Positions 37,397 to 46,919 of a stretch of 64,000 bases of DNA are shown piece after piece. The stretch is from contig CM070562.1 of assembly GCA_036346405.1 (NCBI GenBank), positions 99,226,284 through 99,290,283 on the forward strand, in the 5' to 3' direction. This DNA is from Phyllostachys edulis (lineage: Eukaryota > Streptophyta > Magnoliopsida > Poales > Poaceae). The first letter of the stretch is position 1. Every line of letters begins with the position of its first letter. A model generated the notes under the pieces. That model ran no database searches and was not told where the DNA came from. It saw nothing but the letters and a program-made list of their open reading frames with translations. The position numbers and the translations under genes are program-made.

Positions 37397-37602
37397 ACTT
37401 TTCTAAATTATTTTCGGAATTCTAACTTATAAGGTAGCAATCCCTATCCTAAGTCATTCCCTGCCCCAAGCTTGGATATTCCAAAGAGCCAAGTCAGTAA
37501 ACTCCCCCACGGAGGGGATTGGGTGGGTGGGAGGAGATCAACCTAATCCACACAGGGGTTGATTTCCACAGGGATACAATCCCTTCCGTGCCAAACAAGG
37601 CC
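34584..37602. mobile_element. candidate 3.0-kb non-autonomous TIR element (Harbinger-like)
   Basis: The left end GGCCTTGTTTGG and right end CCAAACAAGGCC are perfect 12-bp inverted repeats, flanked by TCA (34581-34583) and TTA (37603-37605), an imperfect 3-bp duplication. Both subterminal regions share GGGAT-rich segments. Inside, 34740-35330 is GC-rich and resembles a gene leader (CT-rich, GTCTCCTCCTCCTCC). The rest is AT-rich without a transposase or any recognised coding region. The short TIR makes this tentative; the two ends could belong to separate small elements. Confidence 0.4.
37229..37394. repeat. TA microsatellite with a duplicated 25-bp module
   Basis: The block GATTTTTCTATGTTTACGTA plus TTGTA occurs at 37229-37253 and again at 37287-37311. 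Each copy is followed by a TA run: about 25 bp at 37262-37286 and about 80 bp at 37314-37394. The arrangement suggests duplication of module plus run, with the second run then expanding. Confidence 0.9.
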
Positions 37603-37605
37603 TTA

Positions 37606-38163
37606 AGGGGATAATTTGAAGGCAGGTGAAATCCCCTCAAACCCCTGAGGCAATTTCCCACCTAGGGAAATATTTCCTACCACCATTTGGAAGCCATTGG
37701 GATAAAAATCCCTATAATAAAAAAAATCAAAAAAACCCTAGAAAAATCAGGGAAAATCAGAAATATTCAAGAAAAAAATAGAAACTTTGGGCACATGCTT
37801 TCTCAAGATGCTACATGTAGTAGCAATTCCTCAAAATGAACAATTCAAGTGTCCTCGGTTCATTGATTGATATATACTGATTACAAAACTACAAGAAACT
37901 ACAACTCATCTCGAGCAAAATGTGCGTCCATCATTCACCAAAGCTACACAAAACAACAAATTACAATGTACACACATGGTCTCAGACCTCAAAACATTAG
38001 TTGCATAACAATTTTTTCCCTCTGCCGTAATTCTCCACGATCCAGATTTCCCAACGAGAAGAAAGTAAACATTCTACAAGTTTTGAACCCACAAGAATCC
38101 ATTTGATAGAAATCAGTAACAATTGCGACATTGTACAAAACAACGATCAATTTTCTAACTACA
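37606..38163. other. intergenic, nothing recognised
   Basis: It has GGGATT-type and AAAAAATC-rich sequence near 37610-37770, then ordinary AT-rich DNA up to the target duplication of the LTR element. No gene is supported. Confidence 0.4.
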
Positions 38164-38168
38164 CACAC

Positions 38169-39074
38169 TGATGCGGGCATCCCTACGGCCAGTTCTGTCA
38201 TCCCTACTACGACCAGTTCTGTCATCCCTACGACCAGTTCTATTCAGGTACATGGGGACAAGCTGAAGTCTGTCGCAAGACGAGCCAGAAGGAAGCGAGG
38301 CCCACGACCACCCCCAGTATTGGTATCAGAGCCAATCCCGGACCTCCTCAGGACCTCCCTCTAGGACCTCCCTCCAAGACCTCCTCAAGACCACTCCAAG
38401 ACCAGTCCTATGACCAGGTCTTCGACCAGTCCTACAACACTCGATACTCGACATGAATAGTACTGGTCGTAGATAAGTTATAGTATATATCTTTTAGATG
38501 GAGTCACTTGTAATCTTTCCATAACTGTATTAGGAAAGAATCTTTATATGATACAAGAGTTAGAGATAGAATCGGCCTTAAGCCGTATGTGAGTCGGTCG
38601 CACCCGTAGGTGCCAATATAAGGCCAGGGCTTTGCCCATTGTAAAGGGGGGAAGAATTTTAGAAAGAAATACAGAAAAGTCACGGCGACTTTGTGGTGCA
38701 ATATCCTGCGTGTTTTGTTGAGGTTTTCCCATCTAGGGTTTGTTGAGGTCGGAGCAAGGCAAGAACGCGACGTTCTTGAGATTGCCTACCGAATCTGCAT
38801 GATTCAACTCGTCTAATTTGTGATCTTTGCTGCTCACGGTTTAGAGAGGCTTCGAGTTCATGCTTCTAATCATCCTTGTGATTGATTAGTGTGTGAATAT
38901 CTGGATTTCTATCTACACTGCGACGTGATCGAAGGAGCTACTGTTGTCTTTATCACTGCAAGGTTTCAAGGAGGGTTGAACCCTAGCCGCAAGAAGAAGG
39001 ACAACTCCGCTATTTGTACCGCGAAAGATCCGGCAATCCTACGGATCAGCTAGTTTACTAGTGGATCCGCGTCA
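38169..39074 (+). repeat. 5' LTR of the gag-protease element, 906 bp
   Basis: It starts TGATGCGGGC and ends GATCCGCGTCA. Near the start it has three tandem copies of a roughly 21-bp unit containing CGACCAGTTCTGTCATCC (38178-38242; the 3' LTR has two). Next is a field of GGACCTCC-type degenerate repeats (38340-38430). The putative transcribed part contains TATAGTATATATC at about 38480. Confidence 0.92.
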
Positions 39075-39076
39075 GG

Positions 39077-39088
39077 TGGTATTAGAGC
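39077..39088 (+). other. primer-binding site of the gag-protease element
   Basis: TGGTATTAGAGC, two bases after the LTR, differs at one position from the initiator tRNA-Met site TGGTATCAGAGC seen at 15014. Confidence 0.85.
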
Positions 39089-39134
39089 GCCAAGTTGATC
39101 ACGGTACGAATTTTTTTTTCTTGCTGCTTTCAGG

Positions 39135-40901
39135 ATGTCAGGAGCGAGCCGAAGAGGTTTGAGTGGTTACCCCAGCGACAACTTGGGAGAAACGATCGAT
39201 GATGACTTGCCACTCGCTGTACGAGAACAATTCAAGATGATCCCCAGCCACATCAAGCACCGAGAGAACGTCATCCGTGCTGATTTCGATGGAAGCATCA
39301 ATGGGTTGAATGCGAGGATCACCGAAGTCCAAACTACGTTGAATGATCGCATCATGGAGGGTTTCAATAAGCTAGACGTTACTCTTTGTCGCCTGGAGGA
39401 GAGGTTACCACCATTAGGAGGGGCCGGCGCCTGGCATCACGCACCAAACTTGGTGCAACGTGCGTAGTCGCATGACGACGCTCGTCACTATGGTGCTGAT
39501 GATGATGACGAGTCCGATGGCCGTGGAGGCTATCCACGACCACCACGGCGTGATTATTTTGACCGCCGACCTACTGCACATGGAGGACACCGCGACGGTG
39601 GTATGCCACTTGAGAACGACGGTATTGGCCGAATCAAAATAACCATACCGGCATTCAAAGGTAGAGCTGAACCTGAAGTTTATTTGGAGTGGGAGATGTG
39701 TGTAAATCAAATCTTCGACAACCACAACTACTCCGAAGATAAGAAGGTTCGTGTTGCTTCAATTGAGTTCACCGAATATGCCATTATTTGGTGGGATCAA
39801 TTGAACCGTGCAGGAGATCGTCCACACACTTGGGAGGGAATGAAACAAGTCGTGAGGACTAGATTTGTTCCAGCGTACTATACCAAGACGCTGCATACAA
39901 AGCTACGTCGTCTATCTCAAGGCTCCAAATCCGTAGATGAGTACTATCAAGAGATGCAAGTGCTCATGATCCGTACTGGTGTTTGTGAGTCTGGTGAAGC
40001 TACAATGACATGTTTCTTTGAAGGACTGAACGACGACATGCGGAATCGTGTTGACTTGATGCAGTATAACACCGTACAAGATATTCTTCACCAATCTGAG
40101 CATGCTGAACAATGGGTGAGGGACAACCATTCAAAGGTTGGCTGCACCAATCCATCAAGTTGGAGGCGTCCAATTCAGCAAGATGGTGAAGGTGGTTCAA
40201 GTTCTAAGCCGGTTGCACCCACTAATCCGGTGGGACTACAACTTAAAGAAGCATCCAAGGCAGTCAGTACAGCAAGCAAGGAGGCATCTAGATCTGATTC
40301 TAGTGCTTTCTCAACTGCTCGAACACGAGATATTGAATGCTACAAGTGCAAGGGCAGAGGGCACATGAAGAAAGATTGACCAAATTCAAGACAAATGCTA
40401 CTCGTACAAAACGGATATGCATTGGAGAGTGATAGCAACAACGCTGATCATGCAAAAGAGCAATCCAAGGATTCCAACATTGAAGTGGTGTATTGTGATC
40501 CTGAAGTCGGTGTATCTTTGATGACTCACAAGGTGAATAGTGACAATACGCTGATCGTCGAGAAGGGGCAGCGACGTGGTGTATTTCAAATCCAATGCAT
40601 GATCAAGGGCAAACGGTGCAAGCTGATGATCGATGGAGGAAGCTACAACAATGTGATCAGTAAGGACATGGTTGATGTGCTCTCATTAATCACATGGCGT
40701 CATCCTAAGCCATACTATATGCAATGGCTTCACAATGTTGGTAAGCTGAAAGTTACACATAAAGTTTTAGTACCGTTTTCAATTGATGGCTATGAAGACA
40801 AGGTGGAATGCGACGTCGTGACTATGCACATATGTCACATATTGCTGGGGTGTCCATGGCAGTTTGACCGCAATGTCACACACCAGGGGAGAGATAATTG
40901 A
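39135..40901 (+). pseudogene. gag-protease ORF with two in-frame stops
   Basis: One reading frame runs from ATG at 39135 (MSGASRRGLSGY) to TGA/TAA near 40901, broken only by TAG at 39465-39467 and TGA at 40377-40379. The gag core lies at about 39640-40120 (PAFKGRAEPEVYLEWEM, VVRTRFVPAYY, YYQEMQVLMIR). The zinc knuckle CYKCKGRGHMKKD (40338-40376) ends exactly where its last cysteine should be; TGA replaces it. The protease segment has KLMIDGGSYNNVIS (about 40620-40660). Apart from the two stops the frame is intact over 1.7 kb, which suggests fairly recent activity. Confidence 0.88.
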
Positions 40902-41030
40902 TTCACATTGATGCATAGAGGTGTGTTCCATTCTTTGCTGCTAAAGAAAGATGAGGAAATCCATTCTAATATTGTCATAAAGAACTAGGATCTTCTGATG
41001 AATACCCCGAAACCGAGGACGGTTTCGCTT

Positions 41031-41044
41031 GAAGGGAGAGGGGA
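41031..41044 (+). other. polypurine tract of the gag-protease element
   Basis: GAAGGGAGAGGGGA directly precedes the 3' LTR and would prime plus-strand synthesis. Confidence 0.85.
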
Positions 41045-41947
41045 TGATGCGGGCATCCCTACGACCAGTTCTGTCATCCCTACGACCAGTTCTGTTTGGG
41101 TACATGGGGACAAGCTGAAGTCTGTAGCAATACGAGCCAGAAGGAAGCGAGGCCCACGACCACCCCCAGTATTGGTATCAGAGCCAATCCCGGACCACTC
41201 CAGGACCTCCCTCTAGGACCTCCTCAAGACCTTCTTAGCACCTCCCTCCAGGACCTCCTCAGGACCTCTCCAAGACCAGTCCTATGACCAGGTCTTCGAC
41301 CAGTCCTACAACACTCGATACTCGACATAAATAGTACTGGTCGTAGATAAGTTATAGTATATATCTTTTAGATGGAGTCAGTTGTAATCTTTCCATAACT
41401 GTATTACGAAAGAATCGTTATATGATACAAGAGTTAGAGATAGAATCGGCCTTAAGCTGTGTGTGAGTCGGTCACACCTGTAGTGCCAATATAAGGTCAG
41501 GGCTTTGCCCATTGTAAAAGGGAGAAGAATTTTAGAAAGAAATACAAAAAAGTCACGGCGACTTTGTGGCGCAATATCCTACGTGTTTTGTTAAGGTTTT
41601 CCCATCTAGGGTTTGTTGAGGTCAGAGCAGGGCAAGAACGCGACGTTCTTGAGATTGCCTACCGAATCTACACGATTCAACTCGTCTAATTCGTGATCTT
41701 TGCTGCTCACGGTTTAGAGAGGCTTCGAGTTCATACTTCTAATCGTCCTTGTGATTGATTAGTGCGTGAATATCTGGATATCTATCTACATTGTGACATG
41801 ATCGAAGGAGATGCTGCTGTCTTCATCATCGCAAGGTTTCAAAGAGGGTCGAACCCTAGCCGCAAGAAGAAGGACTACTCTGCTGTTTGTACCGTGAAAG
41901 ATCGAGCAATCCTACGGATCAGCTAGTTTACTAGTGGATCCACATCA
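41045..41947 (+). repeat. 3' LTR of the gag-protease element, 903 bp
   Basis: It matches the 5' LTR over its length with scattered substitutions (for example GATCCACATCA against GATCCGCGTCA at the end), one fewer 21-bp unit near the start, and an extra GACCTCC-type block at about 41220-41260. Confidence 0.92.
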
Positions 41948-41952
41948 CACAC

Positions 41953-44490
41953 TTCGCTCAACTAGTAGCTCATCGGCACAAGAAAACTATGACGAGAACT
42001 ATGTGAATCAAAATTGTTTGAATCCTGATTTGGATCAGTATAAGGTCAAATTTGATGAATATCTTGTGGTATCAACAGTGCATCATAATCATCGGCCATG
42101 ACCTGCCACGAAACAGAAAGGTCGGCAAATTTGTTGACAAAGGCTTACATACAGACATGATAGTATGTAATAGGGATGCTAAATTATTCTCTACCTTGTA
42201 TTTCTGACCATGAAATGTGTATTCAACAAGTAATAGCTTTGGATCTCCAGGGCATGGATCATAGAGGCCCATTATTCCGCACTTCTTTATCCCTCATGAA
42301 GCTACAGTGGCGCATGAAAACATTCAAAGGTCGATAACTAGACAAATGCTTCTGTCAAATAGTTTAACCTACTTAATTTTAAAGAAGAATGCAATGGATT
42401 ACTATGATGAGCAATCTGTAGATGTAAAAGATTGAAATGTAGCCTGGTACAGGAGTAAAAGTAGCATGCAATTAATACATAATCGCATTTTTTAATGCAA
42501 TATGAGCTGAAGTAGACTTGTTCTGAGACCCATATCAAGTGTGAGTACCTGATAGGTCATGCAATTGATTCACGATCTCATTCATTTAATGTAATATGAA
42601 TTGAAACTAACTTGTTCTGACACCCATATCAAGTGTGAGTATCTGAAAAGTGATCAGTTTCACATATATGCTGGCTATACCTTTGTAGTAGTTCATCAAT
42701 AGATTATCTCGCCACTAAAAAGAACCTACTGACAGGGACAAAGGAAGAGTTCCTGTTGGGTAGTGGACAGACCAAATTTAACCCAAGGTAGATTGCACGA
42801 TTGTAAAATTTGTGAAGGTCTTTCACCGATGGAGCTATTCTAGATGAGGAAAGTGGTAGCGATGCGAACATGGATCAGAGTTGGCTTGTTCTGAATTCTA
42901 ATCATGAAATTGAAGAAGATGACACTAGCAGATAATTTTTAGACATTGATGTTCAAGAAAATGTTATAATAGATTAGTAGGTCATCTAGGCAGTCAACCA
43001 TCTGTTAGTGGCATTTGCTGATATTGTTGAAAGAGAGCTGAACCTTACTTCTCTGAAATGTAATTGTATAGAGCAAGGCAGGAAGCAAAGAAAATCGTCG
43101 AAGGAGAGAAACTTTGTTAACGGTAGGCTGGGAAAATGGAGGAACATCACATAACAGATTTTATCATGTGACCTATAAATTAGCAAGTATGAAGTGAAGG
43201 ACATCCAAAACTATCTTAAATAGTTCCATCCACACGGATCCATCAAAATCAACTCTACAGTATGGGGAAAAATACAACTACATAAACATCTAACTACTCA
43301 TAGAAAGTCTGTGTCTTCGAGCTGTTCCATACAGAAACAGAAGCAAGGCCAGAGTTTTTTGTGAATGTTTTGGGAAAAGTTCTTGATTCAATTCAAAGAG
43401 ATTTGGTTATTGGACATGGTACTGAGATAGGAGGCGTGGGCATAGAGTGGATAGTGTTAAACAAATTCAGATGGAAAGCAAGCGCAAAGAAACCAAGCGA
43501 TGTACTCACTACGACCTAGCGGCACCTAAATCTCTATGCAAAACACGACCTCCCCTCCAAAACAACAAGAACTCAAGCCACGGAACGAATCTAAACGAAA
43601 GATTCCTATAGCAAACTGGCAGCGCTACACCTCGCGCACGAAGGTTACGGATCAGATCCACACACGAGAGAGAGAACGCGCATTGGTGGGGCATGGATGG
43701 GGATGAGGGCACTCACCATGGTTGCGAGCTCGGGCTAGGTCGCCGTGCTCCTCCTCTTCTCCGCGCCGTCGCTGCTCCTTCCTCTCCTACTCCGTGCCGC
43801 CTCCGAGATGACAAGAGTGGGAAGCTAACGACGAAATCAGTGAAGCCATGGATGGAAAAGGGATGGGGTTTCTCACCTCGGATGCGGAGGGAGGGAGGCA
43901 CCGATGCGGAGGAAGGGAAGCGCGCGGCGGCACAGATGTGGAGGGAGGGAGGCGATCAGGGAGGAGGTTGGGTGGGAGGAGGAAGAACTCGGGAGCAAGA
44001 CCGGCGGCGACGAGGATAAATTACCGACCTCCTCGGACGTGGTTCATCTCCCTGTGGATTAGGCTGGATTGGTCCGAAATTTCCCCGTCCCTGTATCATG
44101 ATAAGGTGCTTATTTTATAGCATCGATGTTTGATTATACACAGGTGCTTAAGAGGTGCTTTTGTATATGACTATATATAGTTAATAGATAATACAATCAT
44201 CTAAGCACCTACAAAAGAGATGCTTGTATTGGAGAAAATGACTTCTACATAGGTACTTGATGACGTGGCTATATTCTTTTTCTTTAAGCACTCGTATATA
44301 AGCATCTCTCATTTTACATGCCCTAACAATACATAATATCTAAAGCTCTAAGGTTACAAAAGGTAATGGAATTTGACCAATATAGCTTATTTTAGAAATT
44401 GGCTAAAGATCAATGCAACATTCGAAGATACAATCAATAAGATTAGGATCAGTATACAAAGTATCAGAATGCACCAGTAAATCATCTTAC
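41953..44490. other. intergenic, no confident gene
   Basis: A minus-strand frame at 42072-42272 (contains DPCPGDPKLLLVEYTFHG) has coding-like composition but no family I can name. At 43697 a plus-strand frame reads a Met/Leu-rich stretch (VAVLLLFSAPSLLLPLLLR) broken by TAG at 43736-43738, possibly a dead signal peptide. 43690-44030 is GC-rich. 44105-44340 contains repeated GGTGCTTA/TAAGCACC segments that may be a MITE. Confidence 0.3.
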
Positions 44491-44970
44491 CACCGGAAGT
44501 GGGCTCAACTGCCATTTCCCAAATAATCACTGTTCCATCTGAGGAGGTGGAAGCAAAAATTGAAACAGTATTCGACACCATCCTTCCAGCAAGATAGGTA
44601 ACACCTTTCTTATGCATTCGACACCATCCTTCCACCAAGATAGGTAACACCTTTCTTATGCATTCGACACCATCCTTCCACCAAGATAGGTAACACCTTT
44701 CTTATGCATCCCTGGCAGTTGCAAAGCATGAGACCACTGCAAAGCAGGCATAAACAGAAAAATCAAACAATTAGCATCAACCAAAAACAACTTGGATCAA
44801 CTTTCTCGAGAAAAGCAGAGAAACATTTTCCCACGGCAAAGCAATCTATACAATAAGGTGAAACAAAAGAAATCCACCTCTCCTTTGCCAAAACCAATCC
44901 TCCATGCCATAATAGCACCATCAGAACTTTCAAAGAGTAGATAATGTGTCTGTTTGCGGCGAGCTACAAG
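44491..44970 (-). pseudogene. WD40 gene fragment, ELP2-like (Elongator subunit 2), two exons
   Basis: Read leftward, the first piece (about 44970-44878) encodes THYLLFESSDGAIMAWRI, followed by GKGE and a GT donor. The second exon (44736-44491) starts after CAG with WSHALQLPGMHKKGVTYL and ends IFASTSSDGTVIIWEM then AVEPTSGG at a GTAAG donor. SDGxIxxW repeats are WD40 blade ends, and the order resembles the N-terminal propeller of Elongator subunit ELP2, a scaffold of the tRNA-modifying acetyltransferase complex. The name rests on remembered similarity. No preceding or following exon was found, and the second exon carries a frame-breaking tandem repeat, so it is a fragment or pseudogene. Confidence 0.55.
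44571..44708 (-). repeat. 46-bp tandem repeat, three copies, inside the WD40 exon
   Basis: Copies at 44571-44616, 44617-44662 and 44663-44708 each begin TTCGACACCATCCTTCCA and end CTTATGCA. The second and third are identical; the first has one G for C. The unit encodes HKKGVTYL and RMVSN of the exon. Because 46 is not a multiple of three, the added copies shift the frame. Confidence 0.95.
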
Positions 44971-45720
44971 AGTGGCAAGGGCAGAAGGGGAGGAGGGGAC
45001 AGCAGGGTAAAGCTTAGAAAACCTCAGTGGTTGCCGGAGGCACCGTTAGTCGATTGCGGAGGGCCGAAGCCGGGGAGACAAAATAGTGAAGATCTTTATG
45101 TGGCCATGAGACAGGAAGGCACGAGGATGCTCCCCCAAAGAAGGAATTGGAATGGGTCTCACCGAAGAGGAGACCGACGTCCAAGGCGACAGGTTCGGCC
45201 CTCTAGCACGGGCGACGGAGGCGAAGGGGGTGGTGAGGACGGTGCGGGCAGAAGGGGAGGAGGGGGCAGCAGGTATGGCACGGGCGAAGGGGAGGAGGCG
45301 AAGTGGAGGAGGGGCAGCGGCGACAGCGTGACCAAAGGGGAGGAGGGGAGCTGCGAGGGTGCGGGCGAAGGAGAGGAGGTGACACCGGGAGCGAAGGCGA
45401 GAGGGCGCATGCGAAGGGCAGGATGCGGGTGGCGAGGGGGAGCCGACGCAGTGAAGGGAGCAGAGGCGGGGGGGCAGAGTCGACGCGGGAATGGGGGGAG
45501 GAGGAAGCTCTGAGGCGCTGGGAGAGCGGGAGGAGGAGAGGCGAGGCGGGCGGCGTGCAGGGGAGGAGGAGGGCGACGAGGCCTGAAGGGGAGGAGGGGG
45601 CAGTGCGGCCGAAGGGGAGGAGGCAGCCGGCGGGGGCGATGCGGGCGAAGGGGATGAGCGGTGCGCGAGGAAGAGGACGCGAGACTACAGCGGAGGCTAG
45701 GGGATCGGGGGGCTAACCCT
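44971..45720 (+). repeat. G-rich, purine-biased low-complexity region
   Basis: From about 45200 the plus strand consists largely of GGGGAGGAGG, GCGGGCGAAGG and related phrases repeated irregularly. Long Gly/Arg/Glu-rich frames on the plus strand and Pro/Ser-rich ones on the minus are compositional. Many GGG runs close together make G-quadruplex formation plausible. Confidence 0.7.
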
Positions 45721-46919
45721 AGGTGGCGGAGGCAGGGACAAAGCAGACGGATCTAGGCCGTCTGTTCCAAAGCTGCAATCCCATGGCTATGCACCCGCTC
45801 GATTCCAGCCGTACAATCGTGATCCGATGGTTGTCGGTTGTCAAACTAAGGACCTTGACACAATTCAAGAAAGCGCGAGGGTTTTTTCACAAAAAAACCT
45901 GACGTAGGGCTCCTTGAGGCCCGTGTTTCTTTCTGCTATAAGAAAGATAATATCCAAACAAACCCTTACCAGAAAATCAGGACAACAAGATGGGGAAACA
46001 CTTTTAAATGGATCATGTAATGCCTAACTTTTCAAACCATGTTAGATACGCTATTGTCCAAAAAAAAATTTAGATAACCCTTGAGATAGTAGAGCTCACA
46101 AAACATATTAAGCTAGTGAACACCCAATCCAAAAGGGACGTGTGAAATAACAAATCAGAAAAGGAAATCGACAAAAAAGTGGCTGTTGTACATGTGTATA
46201 TATGTAAATTATACATTTTATAGTCATTTTTTCTTCCATCCTCTAATTATCCTACAAGTAGGAAGTGGCAAAGTGTCAGGTAGGAAAAAGTTTGAAAACC
46301 TTGTAAAACTAAAAAGTGTAGGTAACTTCTGTAAGGAAGAGAAACATGCATAACTTTTCTTTGAAGGAGATAAATAAATAAGATTGAGCAACATGCATTT
46401 GAGCTTTCTTCTAATTTAAAAAAGATTAACAATCAAAGTGATCAATTTCAAGCGAAATATATTTAAGCATAGGCTTCTTTCATAAATTATGATAGAGTAG
46501 AGACGGTAAGACTTGCACAACAGAAAGCAACAGTGGCACTAGCTATAAAACGGAAGATTATTGTTACCCGTCACTATCGATCACATCAACGTTGCAACAA
46601 GATGGGATGCCCACCTTTTCTCTTCTATTATTGTGGATTTGATCAAACCAAAAATACATCCTATCCTTACTAGACATAGAGCAGATGGTTGCATGCGAAA
46701 TTAATTGATGTGTCAGAACATACAAATTACAATAAATGCACCATAACGCTTCCTAGTATAGATTCATAACTCATGAGCTCCAATAGTCTATTTTGCTTGT
46801 CTTTAAAAGATGCCACGTAAACTTTTCGATAACATGGCGAAGAATAAAAGAAGAGAGAGAATCAAATCGTCGTTTCGTGAGACGATCGTCGCTTAACGCG
46901 AAACTAGGCTTCGCGACGA
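45721..46919. other. intergenic, nothing recognised
   Basis: It contains ordinary AT-rich sequence and CCAAAAAAAAA runs. No gene, RNA or complete repeat end was identified. Confidence 0.4.

Larger units (their letters stand above)
38169..41947 (+). mobile_element. complete non-autonomous LTR retrotransposon (gag-protease only)
   Basis: The two LTRs (38169-39074 and 41045-41947) begin TGATGCGGGC and end with a CA. The 5-bp target duplication CACAC lies at 38164-38168 and 41948-41952. The internal region is under 2 kb and encodes gag and a retroviral-type protease but no reverse transcriptase, RNase H or integrase. It must therefore be mobilised in trans by an autonomous Ty3-like relative. Confidence 0.92.

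Noticed and set aside
37157..37432. Open frame with a long Tyr-Ile repeat
   Set aside because: It is a translation of the TA microsatellite.
43697..43820. Signal-peptide-like frame (VAVLLLFSAPSLLL)
   Set aside because: A TAG splits it from its ATG and the frame ends after about 30 more codons without a mature protein, so it is not listed as a gene.
44571..44708. Possible CRISPR-like repeats
   Set aside because: The copies are directly adjacent with no spacers and the DNA is plant nuclear; it is a tandem exon duplication.
44944..45716. Gly/Arg/Glu-rich frames on the plus strand
   Set aside because: They reflect the G-rich repeat composition; no start context, splice signals or recognised domain.
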